This document shows positions 44,469 to 51,751 of a stretch of 64,000 nt of DNA, piece after piece. The position numbers and the translations under genes were made by a program. The notes below the pieces were generated by a model. It was not told the DNA's origin, ran no database searches, and worked only from the letters and a program-made list of their open reading frames with translations. The DNA is from Chryseobacterium culicis (GTDB lineage Bacteria > Bacteroidota > Bacteroidia > Flavobacteriales > Weeksellaceae), in contig NZ_FNWQ01000001.1 of assembly GCF_900108365.1 (NCBI RefSeq), positions 744,001-808,000 on the forward strand. The letters run 5' to 3'. Position 1 is the first letter of the stretch. Every line of letters starts with the position of its first letter.

Positions 44469-46667
44469 ATGAATTTTGTAGAATGTCATGAAGAGCCTAT
44501 CCATATTCCGGGTTCTATACAAAGTTTTGGTTATTTGATTGGCATTGATGCAGAGACTCATACCATTACTTTTTTTAGCAGGAATATCTCGGATATATTT
44601 GCAATCGAAAGCCCGGAAAAACTTTTCGAAAGGAAGATTACAGATTTTCCGGAAAGCTTTCAGAGTATTATCAATTCAGAAATATACACTTCTCTGGAAA
44701 GGTTTACCAGACGTAAAAACGAAACCTATTTTGACAAAATCTTTATCAATACAAAAGAATATCACTTTTCTGTTTTCAGAAGTGAGGCTTATATCTTCCT
44801 TGAATTTGAGGAGGTCCTGATCAATCCTGACAAAAGAATTTCCAACAAATATGATAATTTTTACATCATAGATAACGAAAAAGAACTCTGGGACCACCTT
44901 CTGGAAACCTTGACAAAAGTAGTGAACTATGACAGAATGATGGTCTATAAATTCATGATGGACGGTTCCGGGAAAGTAATTGCAGAGAAGAAGAATGAAA
45001 ATATGGAAAGCTTTCTGGGGCTTCATTATCCGGAATCTGATATTCCGAAACAGGCACGTGATCTCTATATGAAAAAAAGAAAGAGAATTTTCAGCAATGT
45101 ATATGCTGATACGGTGCCGGTTTTAAGCAAAAGTCCGGAAAGTATTGACCTTACTTTTTCAGCGTCCAGAGGAATGTCGCCTGTTCACGGGCAGTATCTG
45201 AAAAATTCAGGGGCAGCATCAAGCTTCAGTGTTTCTATTATTATTGATGACCACCTCTGGGGACTGGTAACCTGCCAGAATGTGGAACCCAAGCATATTG
45301 ACCTGGAAGACAGAGTGCAGGCCGGAATCTTCACAACGTTGGCCGCCAATGCTTATTCCTCATTCAAATCCAAACGCGAACTGAATTACCGCCTGGAACT
45401 GAATGAAAAAATAGCTGAACTCAAAACAAAATTTTTAAAACACCATCATCTGCTGGATTCTCTTATTGAAAGTAAAAAAGAGATACAAAACTTACCGCAG
45501 GCAGATGGATTGGCCATTATTTCAGATAACAGCATCATCACATCTGGCAGTACACCGGATATGGAAAGCATTGCCAAGATTGTACAATGGGGATTGGGGC
45601 ATACCAATGACCGGATTTACGTAAGCCGAAGCTTTCTTAAAGACCACGGTGAAGAACTGAATCTTCCTGAAACCGCTGCCGGAATTATTTTTTACTTTAT
45701 AGAAAGGGATAAAAATGAAATGCTGATCTGGTTTCGTAAAGAGTTTGATGAGCACATTAACTGGGCAGGAAATCCTGAAAAAAAAGTAGCCGTTTTTTCT
45801 CAGAACGGAGAAGAAAAAAAAATGGTATCCCCCAGAACCTCTTTCAATATTTTTACGGAAAATATTAAAGGGTATTCCACAAGGTGGAACTCCCGCAGTG
45901 TAAGTGCAGTGCATGCTGTAAGGGATTTGATTCTAGAAACATCCCACAAAAACTACAACGCCATTAAAAGCCTGAATGATGAGCTTAAGAAGCTAAATGA
46001 AGAGCTTGATAGTTTTTCTTATACTATTTCTCATGACCTGGGAACGCCTTTGACGGTGATGAAACTGAATGCCCAGATGCTTCTGGGAAATCTTGCCGGG
46101 GATACGGAGAAAAGCAAAAGAAAAATAAATACCATCATAGAAGAAATTGACAGTATGGCTGAAATGATGCAGGATGTACTACAGCTTAGCCGTGCCAAGC
46201 ACAGTGAAGTGCAGCTGGAAAGTCTGCAAACAGCTTCTACGATCTATAAAATTTCGGAAAATGCTAAAATGACATACGGAAGTCCGGCCAGTGAGATCAT
46301 CATTAAAGAATGCCCGGATGTTTTAGCGGATAAAACCATGCTTCATCAGGTATTTCTTAATATCATCAATAATGCCGTAAAATATTCTTCCCACAAAGAT
46401 CATCCAAAAGTGGAAATTGAAGGAAAAGAAGACGGAGATACTGTTATTTACAGAATCTCAGACAATGGTATTGGTATTCCTCAGGAGGAAAAACATAAGA
46501 TGTTTAAGATCTTCAACAGGATGGATAATGCCAAAAAATTTAAAGGAAATGGAATAGGACTGTCTATTGTACACCGTATCATGAACAGGATTGGCGGAAA
46601 TGTTGATTTTGAAAGCAATGAAGGCGGTACTTCTTTTATTTTGACGTTCAAAAAGCCTTATATTTGA
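44469..46667 (+). CDS. bphP: Bacteriophytochrome sensor histidine kinase
   Basis: A 732-residue cytosolic red/far-red sensor kinase. From the ATG at 44469, Cys6 sits in ECHEEPIHIPGSIQSFGYL, the position of the biliverdin-binding Cys in bacteriophytochromes. PAS (1-110), GAF (about 130-310, with YPESDIPKQARDLY and RGMSPVHGQYLKNSGAASSF), PHY (with WFRKEFDEHINWAGNP and SPRTSFNIF), HisKA (SYTISHDLGTPLTVM, His about 519) and HATPase (VFLNIINNAVKYSS, DNGIGIP, GNGIGLSIVH) domains are in order. The canonical IQPHG and CHH motifs read IQSFG and CQN. Heme oxygenase follows; no response regulator is adjacent. Confidence 0.93.
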   Translation: MNFVECHEEPIHIPGSIQSFGYLIGIDAETHTITFFSRNISDIFAIESPEKLFERKITDFPESFQSIINSEIYTSLERFTRRKNETYFDKIFINTKEYHFSVFRSEAYIFLEFEEVLINPDKRISNKYDNFYIIDNEKELWDHLLETLTKVVNYDRMMVYKFMMDGSGKVIAEKKNENMESFLGLHYPESDIPKQARDLYMKKRKRIFSNVYADTVPVLSKSPESIDLTFSASRGMSPVHGQYLKNSGAASSFSVSIIIDDHLWGLVTCQNVEPKHIDLEDRVQAGIFTTLAANAYSSFKSKRELNYRLELNEKIAELKTKFLKHHHLLDSLIESKKEIQNLPQADGLAIISDNSIITSGSTPDMESIAKIVQWGLGHTNDRIYVSRSFLKDHGEELNLPETAAGIIFYFIERDKNEMLIWFRKEFDEHINWAGNPEKKVAVFSQNGEEKKMVSPRTSFNIFTENIKGYSTRWNSRSVSAVHAVRDLILETSHKNYNAIKSLNDELKKLNEELDSFSYTISHDLGTPLTVMKLNAQMLLGNLAGDTEKSKRKINTIIEEIDSMAEMMQDVLQLSRAKHSEVQLESLQTASTIYKISENAKMTYGSPASEIIIKECPDVLADKTMLHQVFLNIINNAVKYSSHKDHPKVEIEGKEDGDTVIYRISDNGIGIPQEEKHKMFKIFNRMDNAKKFKGNGIGLSIVHRIMNRIGGNVDFESNEGGTSFILTFKKPYI

Positions 46668-46688
46668 GAAACTTTTAAAACGTTATTT

Positions 46689-47240
46689 ATGGTTTCAGAA
46701 TATCTTAAACAAAATACAGCAGATTATCACGATGCAGCAGAAAAACTTTTTAATTCTGAAAAGATTTTTAATAAAACTTTTACCTTAGAGGATTATAAAA
46801 AAATAATTCACACCAATTATCTGATGCTTCTGCACAGTGAAGATAAAATCTTCAGCAGCCTTTCTGATAAATATGCAGAGAAACTCCAGCTGAACGCAAG
46901 AAAGAAGCTTTCACTTATTGAAAAGGATCTGAAAAGTCTTTCGCTGGAAAATCAGGAAGTATCTCATTCCTTAGAGTTCAGTAATGAGCATGAAGCACTG
47001 GGAGCCATGTACGTAATTGAAGGTTCTACACTGGGAGGAAACGTTATTGCCAAACAGCTTTCTAAAACAGAAGGTTTTGATGAGGTTACGTTTAACTTTT
47101 TCGGATGTTATCAGGAGAATACAGGGCCAATGTGGAAGAATTTCAAGGAAGTTCTGGATACAGAAGTAATGCAGGAAAACTACAGCGATGTTCTTTCCGG
47201 TGCGAAAAAACTATATACGTTTTTGCTGAACGTCAACTAA
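46689..47240 (+). CDS. bphO: Biliverdin-forming heme oxygenase
   Basis: A 183-residue heme oxygenase, converting heme to biliverdin. The proximal His is in ADYHDAAEKL (His14), and the distal helix has the GSTLGGNVI glycines that fit over heme. It starts 21 bases after bphP, so the operon supplies chromophore to the phytochrome. Length is typical for BphO/HmuO types. A ferredoxin or other reductant is needed but not encoded nearby. Confidence 0.92.
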   Translation: MVSEYLKQNTADYHDAAEKLFNSEKIFNKTFTLEDYKKIIHTNYLMLLHSEDKIFSSLSDKYAEKLQLNARKKLSLIEKDLKSLSLENQEVSHSLEFSNEHEALGAMYVIEGSTLGGNVIAKQLSKTEGFDEVTFNFFGCYQENTGPMWKNFKEVLDTEVMQENYSDVLSGAKKLYTFLLNVN

Positions 47241-47259
47241 TTTATTTTAATTCTAATTA

Positions 47260-47293
47260 AATTCCTGAAAAATTGCGCAATTTTTCAGGAATT
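47260..47293. promoter_or_regulatory. Perfect 34-base palindrome upstream of mdh
   Basis: AATTCCTGAAAAATTGC is followed at once by its reverse complement, with no loop. The only T-rich stretch is inside the arm; no T run follows, so it is a poor terminator. Its centre covers the likely -33 TTG of mdh, so an operator role is possible. Confidence 0.5.
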
Positions 47294-47303
47294 GTTAAAT
47301 TTG
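47273..47303 (+). promoter_or_regulatory. Candidate mdh promoter
   Basis: TTG at 47273-47275 and TAAATTTG at 47296-47303, separated by 20 bases, match the Bacteroidota -33/-7 pair. The start would lie near 47310, leaving a leader of about 48 bases. Confidence 0.45.
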
Positions 47304-47357
47304 GGGAGTTTCAAATTTAAACTTAACTAACAAAAAATAATTTTAAAAAGTAACAAT

Positions 47358-48284
47358 ATGAAAGTAACTGTAGTAGGTGCAGGCGCTGTAGGTGCAAGCT
47401 GTGCAGAATACATCGCAATGAAGAACTTCTGTTCAGAAGTAGTTTTGGTAGACATTAAAGAAGGGTTTGCTGAAGGGAAAGCAATGGATTTGATGCAGAC
47501 AGCATCTCTTAACGGATTTGATACAAAAATTACGGGTACAACAGGAGATTACAGCAAAACTGCAGGTTCTCATGTGGCGGTAATCACTTCAGGAATTCCA
47601 AGAAAACCTGGAATGACAAGAGAAGAATTGATCGGTATCAACGCAGGTATCGTGAAAGAAGTTACTGAAAACTTAGTAAAACATTCTCCGGAAGTAATCA
47701 TCATCGTGGTTTCTAACCCAATGGATACTATGGCTTACCTTGTTCATAAAACTTCAGGTCTTCCTAAGCACAAAATCATCGGAATGGGTGGTGCACTAGA
47801 CTCTGCAAGATTCAAATACAGATTGGCTGAAGCTTTAGAAGCTCCAATTTCTGATGTAGACGGAATGGTAATTGCCGCTCACAGTGATACAGGTATGCTT
47901 CCATTATTGAGCAAAGCTACCAGAAACGGAGTTCCTGTAACGGAGTTCTTAAGTGATGAGCAACAAAAATATGTCATTGAAGAAACTAAAGTAGGAGGTG
48001 CTACACTTACAAAATTATTGGGAACTTCAGCATGGTACGCTCCAGGTGCGGCAGTTTCTGTAATGGTTCAGGCTATTGCTTGCGACCAAAAGAAAATGAT
48101 CCCTTGTTCTTTAATGCTTGAAGGAGAATACGGACAAAACGATATCTGCCTTGGTGTTCCGGCTATCATCGGTGCTAATGGTGTAGAATCTATTGTCAAC
48201 GTAACTCTGACTGCTGAAGAGCAATTGAAATTCGCTGAAGCTGCTAATGCAGTAAGAGAAGTGAATGGAGATCTTAAATTTTAA
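47358..48284 (+). CDS. mdh: Malate dehydrogenase
   Basis: A 308-residue NAD-dependent malate dehydrogenase (LDH-like type, as in Bacteroidota). The Rossmann motif is VVGAGAVGASCAEYIA and the catalytic region includes ITSGIPRKPGMTREELIGIN, VVSNPMDTMAYLVHK, MGGALDSARFKYRLAE and the active His in GMVIAAHSDTGMLPLLS. It oxidises malate to oxaloacetate in the TCA cycle. Strong codon bias points to high expression. Own terminator follows. Confidence 0.97.
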   Translation: MKVTVVGAGAVGASCAEYIAMKNFCSEVVLVDIKEGFAEGKAMDLMQTASLNGFDTKITGTTGDYSKTAGSHVAVITSGIPRKPGMTREELIGINAGIVKEVTENLVKHSPEVIIIVVSNPMDTMAYLVHKTSGLPKHKIIGMGGALDSARFKYRLAEALEAPISDVDGMVIAAHSDTGMLPLLSKATRNGVPVTEFLSDEQQKYVIEETKVGGATLTKLLGTSAWYAPGAAVSVMVQAIACDQKKMIPCSLMLEGEYGQNDICLGVPAIIGANGVESIVNVTLTAEEQLKFAEAANAVREVNGDLKF

Positions 48285-48318
48285 TAAGTATCTGCTTTAA
48301 GCACGAATTACAATAATA

Positions 48319-48359
48319 AACCCCGGCTGTTTCAAGGAAACAGCCGGGGTTGTTTTTTT
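48319..48359 (+). terminator. mdh terminator
   Basis: Fourteen-base perfect GC-rich stem AACCCCGGCTGTTT / AAACAGCCGGGGTT with a five-base loop and T7 after G. Confidence 0.92.
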
Positions 48360-48455
48360 GAACAATATTGAATGATAACTTTTGAACCATTAAAGAACGG
48401 AGAATTAAGATTGATAAAGAAAAATCAATGATTTTTTAAGCTTGATGGTTGATGT

Positions 48456-48484
48456 TTTCGACGCGGCCGGAGGCCGCGCCGAAA
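48456..48484. repeat. GC-rich 13-bp hairpin (CGCGGCC core)
   Basis: TTTCGACGCGGCC-GGA-GGCCGCGCCGAAA: thirteen pairs with one A/C mismatch on the plus strand, which becomes a G-U pair on the minus strand. No T run follows in either direction. Its GC content is far above the surroundings, and it lies between convergent genes. Confidence 0.6.
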
Positions 48485-48513
48485 CTTATTATCACAAAAT
48501 TTTGAATACAATA

Positions 48514-49431
48514 TCACTTCGTTGTATTCACAAACCGACTTACAGCGCTCACAAAGTCTTTATTTTTCTCATAATACAAAAGATGTCCGCCATCAATAGA
48601 AACGACTTGCTGATTGGGAAACTGAAAGGTTTTATAATGCCGGGTTCCGACTGCCTTATCTTTTTTTCCTGTTATAACAAGCACCGGAATTTTAATATCT
48701 CTTGTAATGGGAGCGTAATCGGTGTAGTATTCTTGGAAATCTTGAGGTTTTGAAATAACCGCCATTCCAAAGTCGATGATGCGGGGATGGAGAGAATCTA
48801 TTTTATCCATTTCTTTGATGGTTTCGATATCTTCGGTTAGGAATTTATACCCGATTCTTTTCTTTCTTAAAGCACTGCTTATTTTTGAAAGTTCTGAAGA
48901 AAGGCTGTCTTTAGGCACTTCTCTGTTTTTTACCTGTAAGAGACTGTTACCATATTCTATCTGCTCTTTGACAGATTCATCATTCAGGAAATGAAGCGTG
49001 ACATTGGCAAGAATGAGTCCTTTGGTATGCTGAGGATATTTTTTAGCATAATTAACCGCGATGATTCCGCCAAAAGAATGGGCTAAAAGGAAGATTTTTT
49101 TCAATCTGAGATGCTGCCTCAACGCTTCAATATCCTGGATCATTTTTTCAAGATGATAGTTTTCAGAAGTTCCGGATCCGCCAGAACCCCGCTGATCCAT
49201 ATAAATCATCTTCATGCTTTTTTCCAGGTTATTTCCTCCCATCAGTTCAAAAGACGGGTACCCCTGACCTGGGCCTCCGGGTATATAGATGCAGGCTTCT
49301 CCCTGTCCGGAAACTTTATATCTTATTTTTACATGATCTGAGGTCTCAAAGAAACTTTCGGAAGTGTTATTCTGAGCTGAAACTATAGTTAATGAGACAA
49401 AAAATGATAAAAGGAAAGCAATTGTTTTCAT
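48514..49431 (-). CDS. Exported alpha/beta hydrolase (proline iminopeptidase-like, S33)
   Basis: A 305-residue hydrolase with a signal peptide ([14 protein letters not shown], then Q). The oxyanion region is [15 protein letters not shown] and the nucleophile elbow is AHSFGG (Ser near 117). [20 protein letters not shown] (acid Asp) and [11 protein letters not shown] (His) complete the triad. The layout resembles prolyl aminopeptidases of family S33, but substrate cannot be read from sequence. Periplasmic. Monocistronic. Confidence 0.87.
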   Translation of the reverse strand: MKTIAFLLSFFVSLTIVSAQNNTSESFFETSDHVKIRYKVSGQGEACIYIPGGPGQGYPSFELMGGNNLEKSMKMIYMDQRGSGGSGTSENYHLEKMIQDIEALRQHLRLKKIFLLAHSFGGIIAVNYAKKYPQHTKGLILANVTLHFLNDESVKEQIEYGNSLLQVKNREVPKDSLSSELSKISSALRKKRIGYKFLTEDIETIKEMDKIDSLHPRIIDFGMAVISKPQDFQEYYTDYAPITRDIKIPVLVITGKKDKAVGTRHYKTFQFPNQQVVSIDGGHLLYYEKNKDFVSAVSRFVNTTK

Positions 49432-49504
49432 ATTATGATAACAATTGTAAGGGGTTATTTATTACGGTAATAACGACTTATTTTTTTTATCAAAATTTAT
49501 GCTG

Positions 49505-49531
49505 CAAAAAAGAGCGGTAAAAACCGCCCTC
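49505..49531 (-). terminator. Terminator of the GG-leader peptide gene
   Basis: On the minus strand GAGGGCGGT-TTTT-ACCGCTC (one bulge) is followed by a T6 run, 28 bases after the peptide stop. Confidence 0.65.
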
Positions 49532-49558
49532 AACAAAATTTTATCTAACAAATATATT

Positions 49559-49792
49559 TTACATATAAACGCATCCGCATCCCGTTTCCCATTCCTGGCA
49601 CAGACGCATGGGCTCGTTACATCCGGGATTGCCACCGCCACCTCCGGAGACTCTATAACAGGTACCATCACTACAATAGTAAGAACCTATAGTGGGAGGG
49701 CAGTTGCCATCCATATCACATACTGCGTACGGAGTGTCACCACCGCTGATCAGCACAAGCTGATTTCTCCTTAATTTTTTTACATTTTTCAT
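49559..49792 (-). CDS. Cys-rich peptide precursor with a double-glycine leader
   Basis: A 77-residue precursor. The start MKNVKKLRRNQLVLISGG is chosen because it is the conserved bacteriocin-like GG-leader found in Chryseobacterium (charged, then hydrophobic, ending Gly-Gly at 17-18); an ATG three codons earlier is possible. Cleavage after GG would release a 59-residue peptide with eight Cys (CDMDGNC, YYCSDGTCY, GCNEPMRLC, GCGCVYM) and a Gly-rich run VSGGGGGNPG. Even Cys number suggests disulfide knots or RiPP modification. No transporter, peptidase or modifying enzyme is nearby, so it would need one elsewhere. Confidence 0.75.
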   Translation of the reverse strand: MKNVKKLRRNQLVLISGGDTPYAVCDMDGNCPPTIGSYYCSDGTCYRVSGGGGGNPGCNEPMRLCQEWETGCGCVYM

Positions 49793-49894
49793 AGTAATCA
49801 TTTTTTAATTTGTTGATTACTAATGTATAGAAAAAATAGCACACCTGCAAGTGATTTAATTAAGGCGCATTGAGAGCATATAAACTGGTCAAAT

Positions 49895-50431
49895 TTAATC
49901 CATATCCAAAGTCATAAAAAAGGCTGTTTCTTCTGAGTTATTGTACAGTCTGGTATTCACTCCCGTAATATTGAATCCCATTCTTCTGTAAAACTGGATG
50001 GCAGGGTAGTTGGTGTTCTGGGTCTCCAGCTCAATAACGCGGCAGTTTAATCTTCTGGCTTCTTTAACTGCACTTTTAATCAGCATGATTCCTATTCCCT
50101 TTCTTCTGTGTTTTTCATCAATCAGTATATTTTCAATATAAAAACTGTTGTTCCAGATCCTGTGTTCACAGATAATCCATCCTGCAAGTTCTTCATTCTC
50201 ATAAGCACCGAAAGAATTTCCCTGCTCAATAAGGGTATTAAGGTCTTCCAGCTCTTCAGGAGTTGTTTCCCAGGTCTTGCTGTAAGGTAAGGACTTTTCC
50301 TTTACAATAAATTCAAAAGCTCCTCCAGCCTCGATTGATGAAACCACATATCTTTTGTCTGTGGTATAACCATTATGCCCCCAGTCTACACTGGGATCAG
50401 ATTCAAGTTTTTGCAATTTTCTTATTTCCAT
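49895..50431 (-). CDS. GNAT N-acetyltransferase
   Basis: A 178-residue cytosolic acetyltransferase. The acetyl-CoA loop is DEKHRRKGIGIMLIKSAV (R/Q-x-x-G-x-G/A), followed by IELETQNTNYPAIQFYRRMGF. The family acetylates amines of antibiotics, amino acids or proteins; resemblance to streptothricin acetyltransferase-type enzymes is visible in layout (NYPAIQFY RRMGF) but not proof. Start at 50431. Next gene 18 bases away on the same strand, so possible co-transcription with the VOC gene upstream. Confidence 0.86.
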   Translation of the reverse strand: MEIRKLQKLESDPSVDWGHNGYTTDKRYVVSSIEAGGAFEFIVKEKSLPYSKTWETTPEELEDLNTLIEQGNSFGAYENEELAGWIICEHRIWNNSFYIENILIDEKHRRKGIGIMLIKSAVKEARRLNCRVIELETQNTNYPAIQFYRRMGFNITGVNTRLYNNSEETAFFMTLDMD

Positions 50432-50449
50432 GTGAGGTATTTTCTAAGT

Positions 50450-50842
50450 TTATTGAATTTCCGTACAGATTTCAATCAGATAATTACTGGGATCTTTTAC
50501 ATAAGCCGTTTTTTGACCCCATGGTTTTACTGCAATATCTTCATAAAGAACAGCTCCGTTTTGCAAAGCCTTTTCTACCAGAGCTTCTACATTGTCTGTA
50601 GTAAACGCCAGTTCTATTCCGAAGGGTTTGTCCTCGGTTTTTGCCGTTTTAAAACCGTTTTTAATATTGGAATTTGCAAGATTTACAGAAGCAAATGAAA
50701 GGCTGGTTTCTCCCGTCAGTAATTCGCCATAATCTTTTTCCGGAGTAATAAATTTTATTTCCGTATCAAAAGTATTTTTATAAAAATTCATAGACTGTTC
50801 TACATCTTCCACATAGAGAATGACATATTTGAATTTGATCAT
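50450..50842 (-). CDS. VOC-family (glyoxalase/bleomycin resistance fold) protein
   Basis: A 130-residue single-domain VOC protein: FKYVILYVEDVEQSMNFYKNTF opens the first beta-alpha-beta unit and KPWGQKTAYVKDPSNYLIEICTE closes the second. Members are metal-dependent isomerases, dioxygenases or antibiotic-binding proteins. Metal ligands would be a Glu/His set; a clear His in the first strand is lacking, so it may be a binding or non-enzymatic type. It is 20 bases downstream of an unknown gene and 18 bases upstream of a GNAT gene. Confidence 0.84.
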   Translation of the reverse strand: MIKFKYVILYVEDVEQSMNFYKNTFDTEIKFITPEKDYGELLTGETSLSFASVNLANSNIKNGFKTAKTEDKPFGIELAFTTDNVEALVEKALQNGAVLYEDIAVKPWGQKTAYVKDPSNYLIEICTEIQ

Positions 50843-50862
50843 AGTATTTAATGTAAAGGTTT

Positions 50863-51648
50863 TTACCTGTTGTTTATTATATATTCGTCATCGACCATCA
50901 GCTCTATATTCGGACCATGTAAAGGATATTCTTTAAAACTTCCGAAGTGCCCGAAATGCAGAGGATAATTCTGGGTAAGTTTCCTTACTTTAGCTCCGAA
51001 GGCATTGATATCAATTGTTTGAATGGAATCTTTTGTCTGTCTGCCATTGCCAAAAAAAAGCATCAGATTACAATGATCTTTACAATCAAAATCATTATAA
51101 TAAAATACATGGATGTTTTCTTCCCTGCAGATCTTTTTCAAATCCTGAATCAAATCTTTTTTATACTGTAAAGCAAGGTTACAGTCAATTCTGGCAGAAT
51201 AATTTTCAGCATTGCTTTTCCTGAAGTCAGAGCCTGTCATCTGAATAAAGCGGTGTTCTATATTTTTGAATTTTTCCTTTTCCGGAAGAAAAGTTCTGCT
51301 GGATTGGCTCGTAAAAGGAGCACTCGAATCTATTACAATGGCATTTTCACGAATCAGCAGTTCTTCGATTTCTAATGCCAGCTGAAAATGAAAATCGAAA
51401 AGCATATAATCTCCAATGCTGATGATCTGTTGATTTACGCCGATATTCAAATGCAGAGAGGTTTCTTTATAATGACTTTTCAGCGCATTCAGCTTCACAG
51501 TTAGTTCACTGGGATTTTCTACCTGCACTCTTGCCACCAGTTCTGCAGGATTATCAGCATGTCCGCCGTACCCCGGATAAAATTTGAAAAATTTATAGTC
51601 ATATAGTTGATCAGGAAATTTGAAATACCAGTATACGCCTAAAATCAT
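50863..51648 (-). CDS. Cytosolic protein of unknown function
   Basis: A 261-residue protein starting MILGVYWYFKFPDQLYDYKFFKF. The frame is open 66 codons further, but those overlap the pafA start and look like leader. The middle has LHLNIGVNQQIISIGDYMLFDFHFQLALEIEELL, and the C-terminus FHGHFGSFKEYPLHGP-like text (HFGHFGSFKEYPLHGPNIELMVDDEYI). No family recognised. It is divergent from pafA, with 103 bases between them, and is followed by VOC and GNAT genes with short gaps, suggesting a three-gene operon. Confidence 0.68.
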   Translation of the reverse strand: MILGVYWYFKFPDQLYDYKFFKFYPGYGGHADNPAELVARVQVENPSELTVKLNALKSHYKETSLHLNIGVNQQIISIGDYMLFDFHFQLALEIEELLIRENAIVIDSSAPFTSQSSRTFLPEKEKFKNIEHRFIQMTGSDFRKSNAENYSARIDCNLALQYKKDLIQDLKKICREENIHVFYYNDFDCKDHCNLMLFFGNGRQTKDSIQTIDINAFGAKVRKLTQNYPLHFGHFGSFKEYPLHGPNIELMVDDEYIINNR

Positions 51649-51720
51649 AAGGGTGGATTGATGAATTGTACAATAATCAAAATTAAATAAAATTTCACAC
51701 TCCAAAACTTTCAAAACCCT

Positions 51721-51728
51721 TAAATTTG
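51721..51728 (+). promoter_or_regulatory. Candidate -7 box of pafA
   Basis: TAAATTTG, matching TAnnTTTG, 23 bases upstream of the ATG. No TTTG at -33, so support is partial. Confidence 0.35.
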
Positions 51729-51751
51729 TTGTCAATAAAAATTTTACTTGG

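Noticed and set aside
49499..49774. 91-codon frame antisense to the GG-leader peptide
   Set aside because: No signal, domain or start context; the minus-strand peptide has a recognisable leader.
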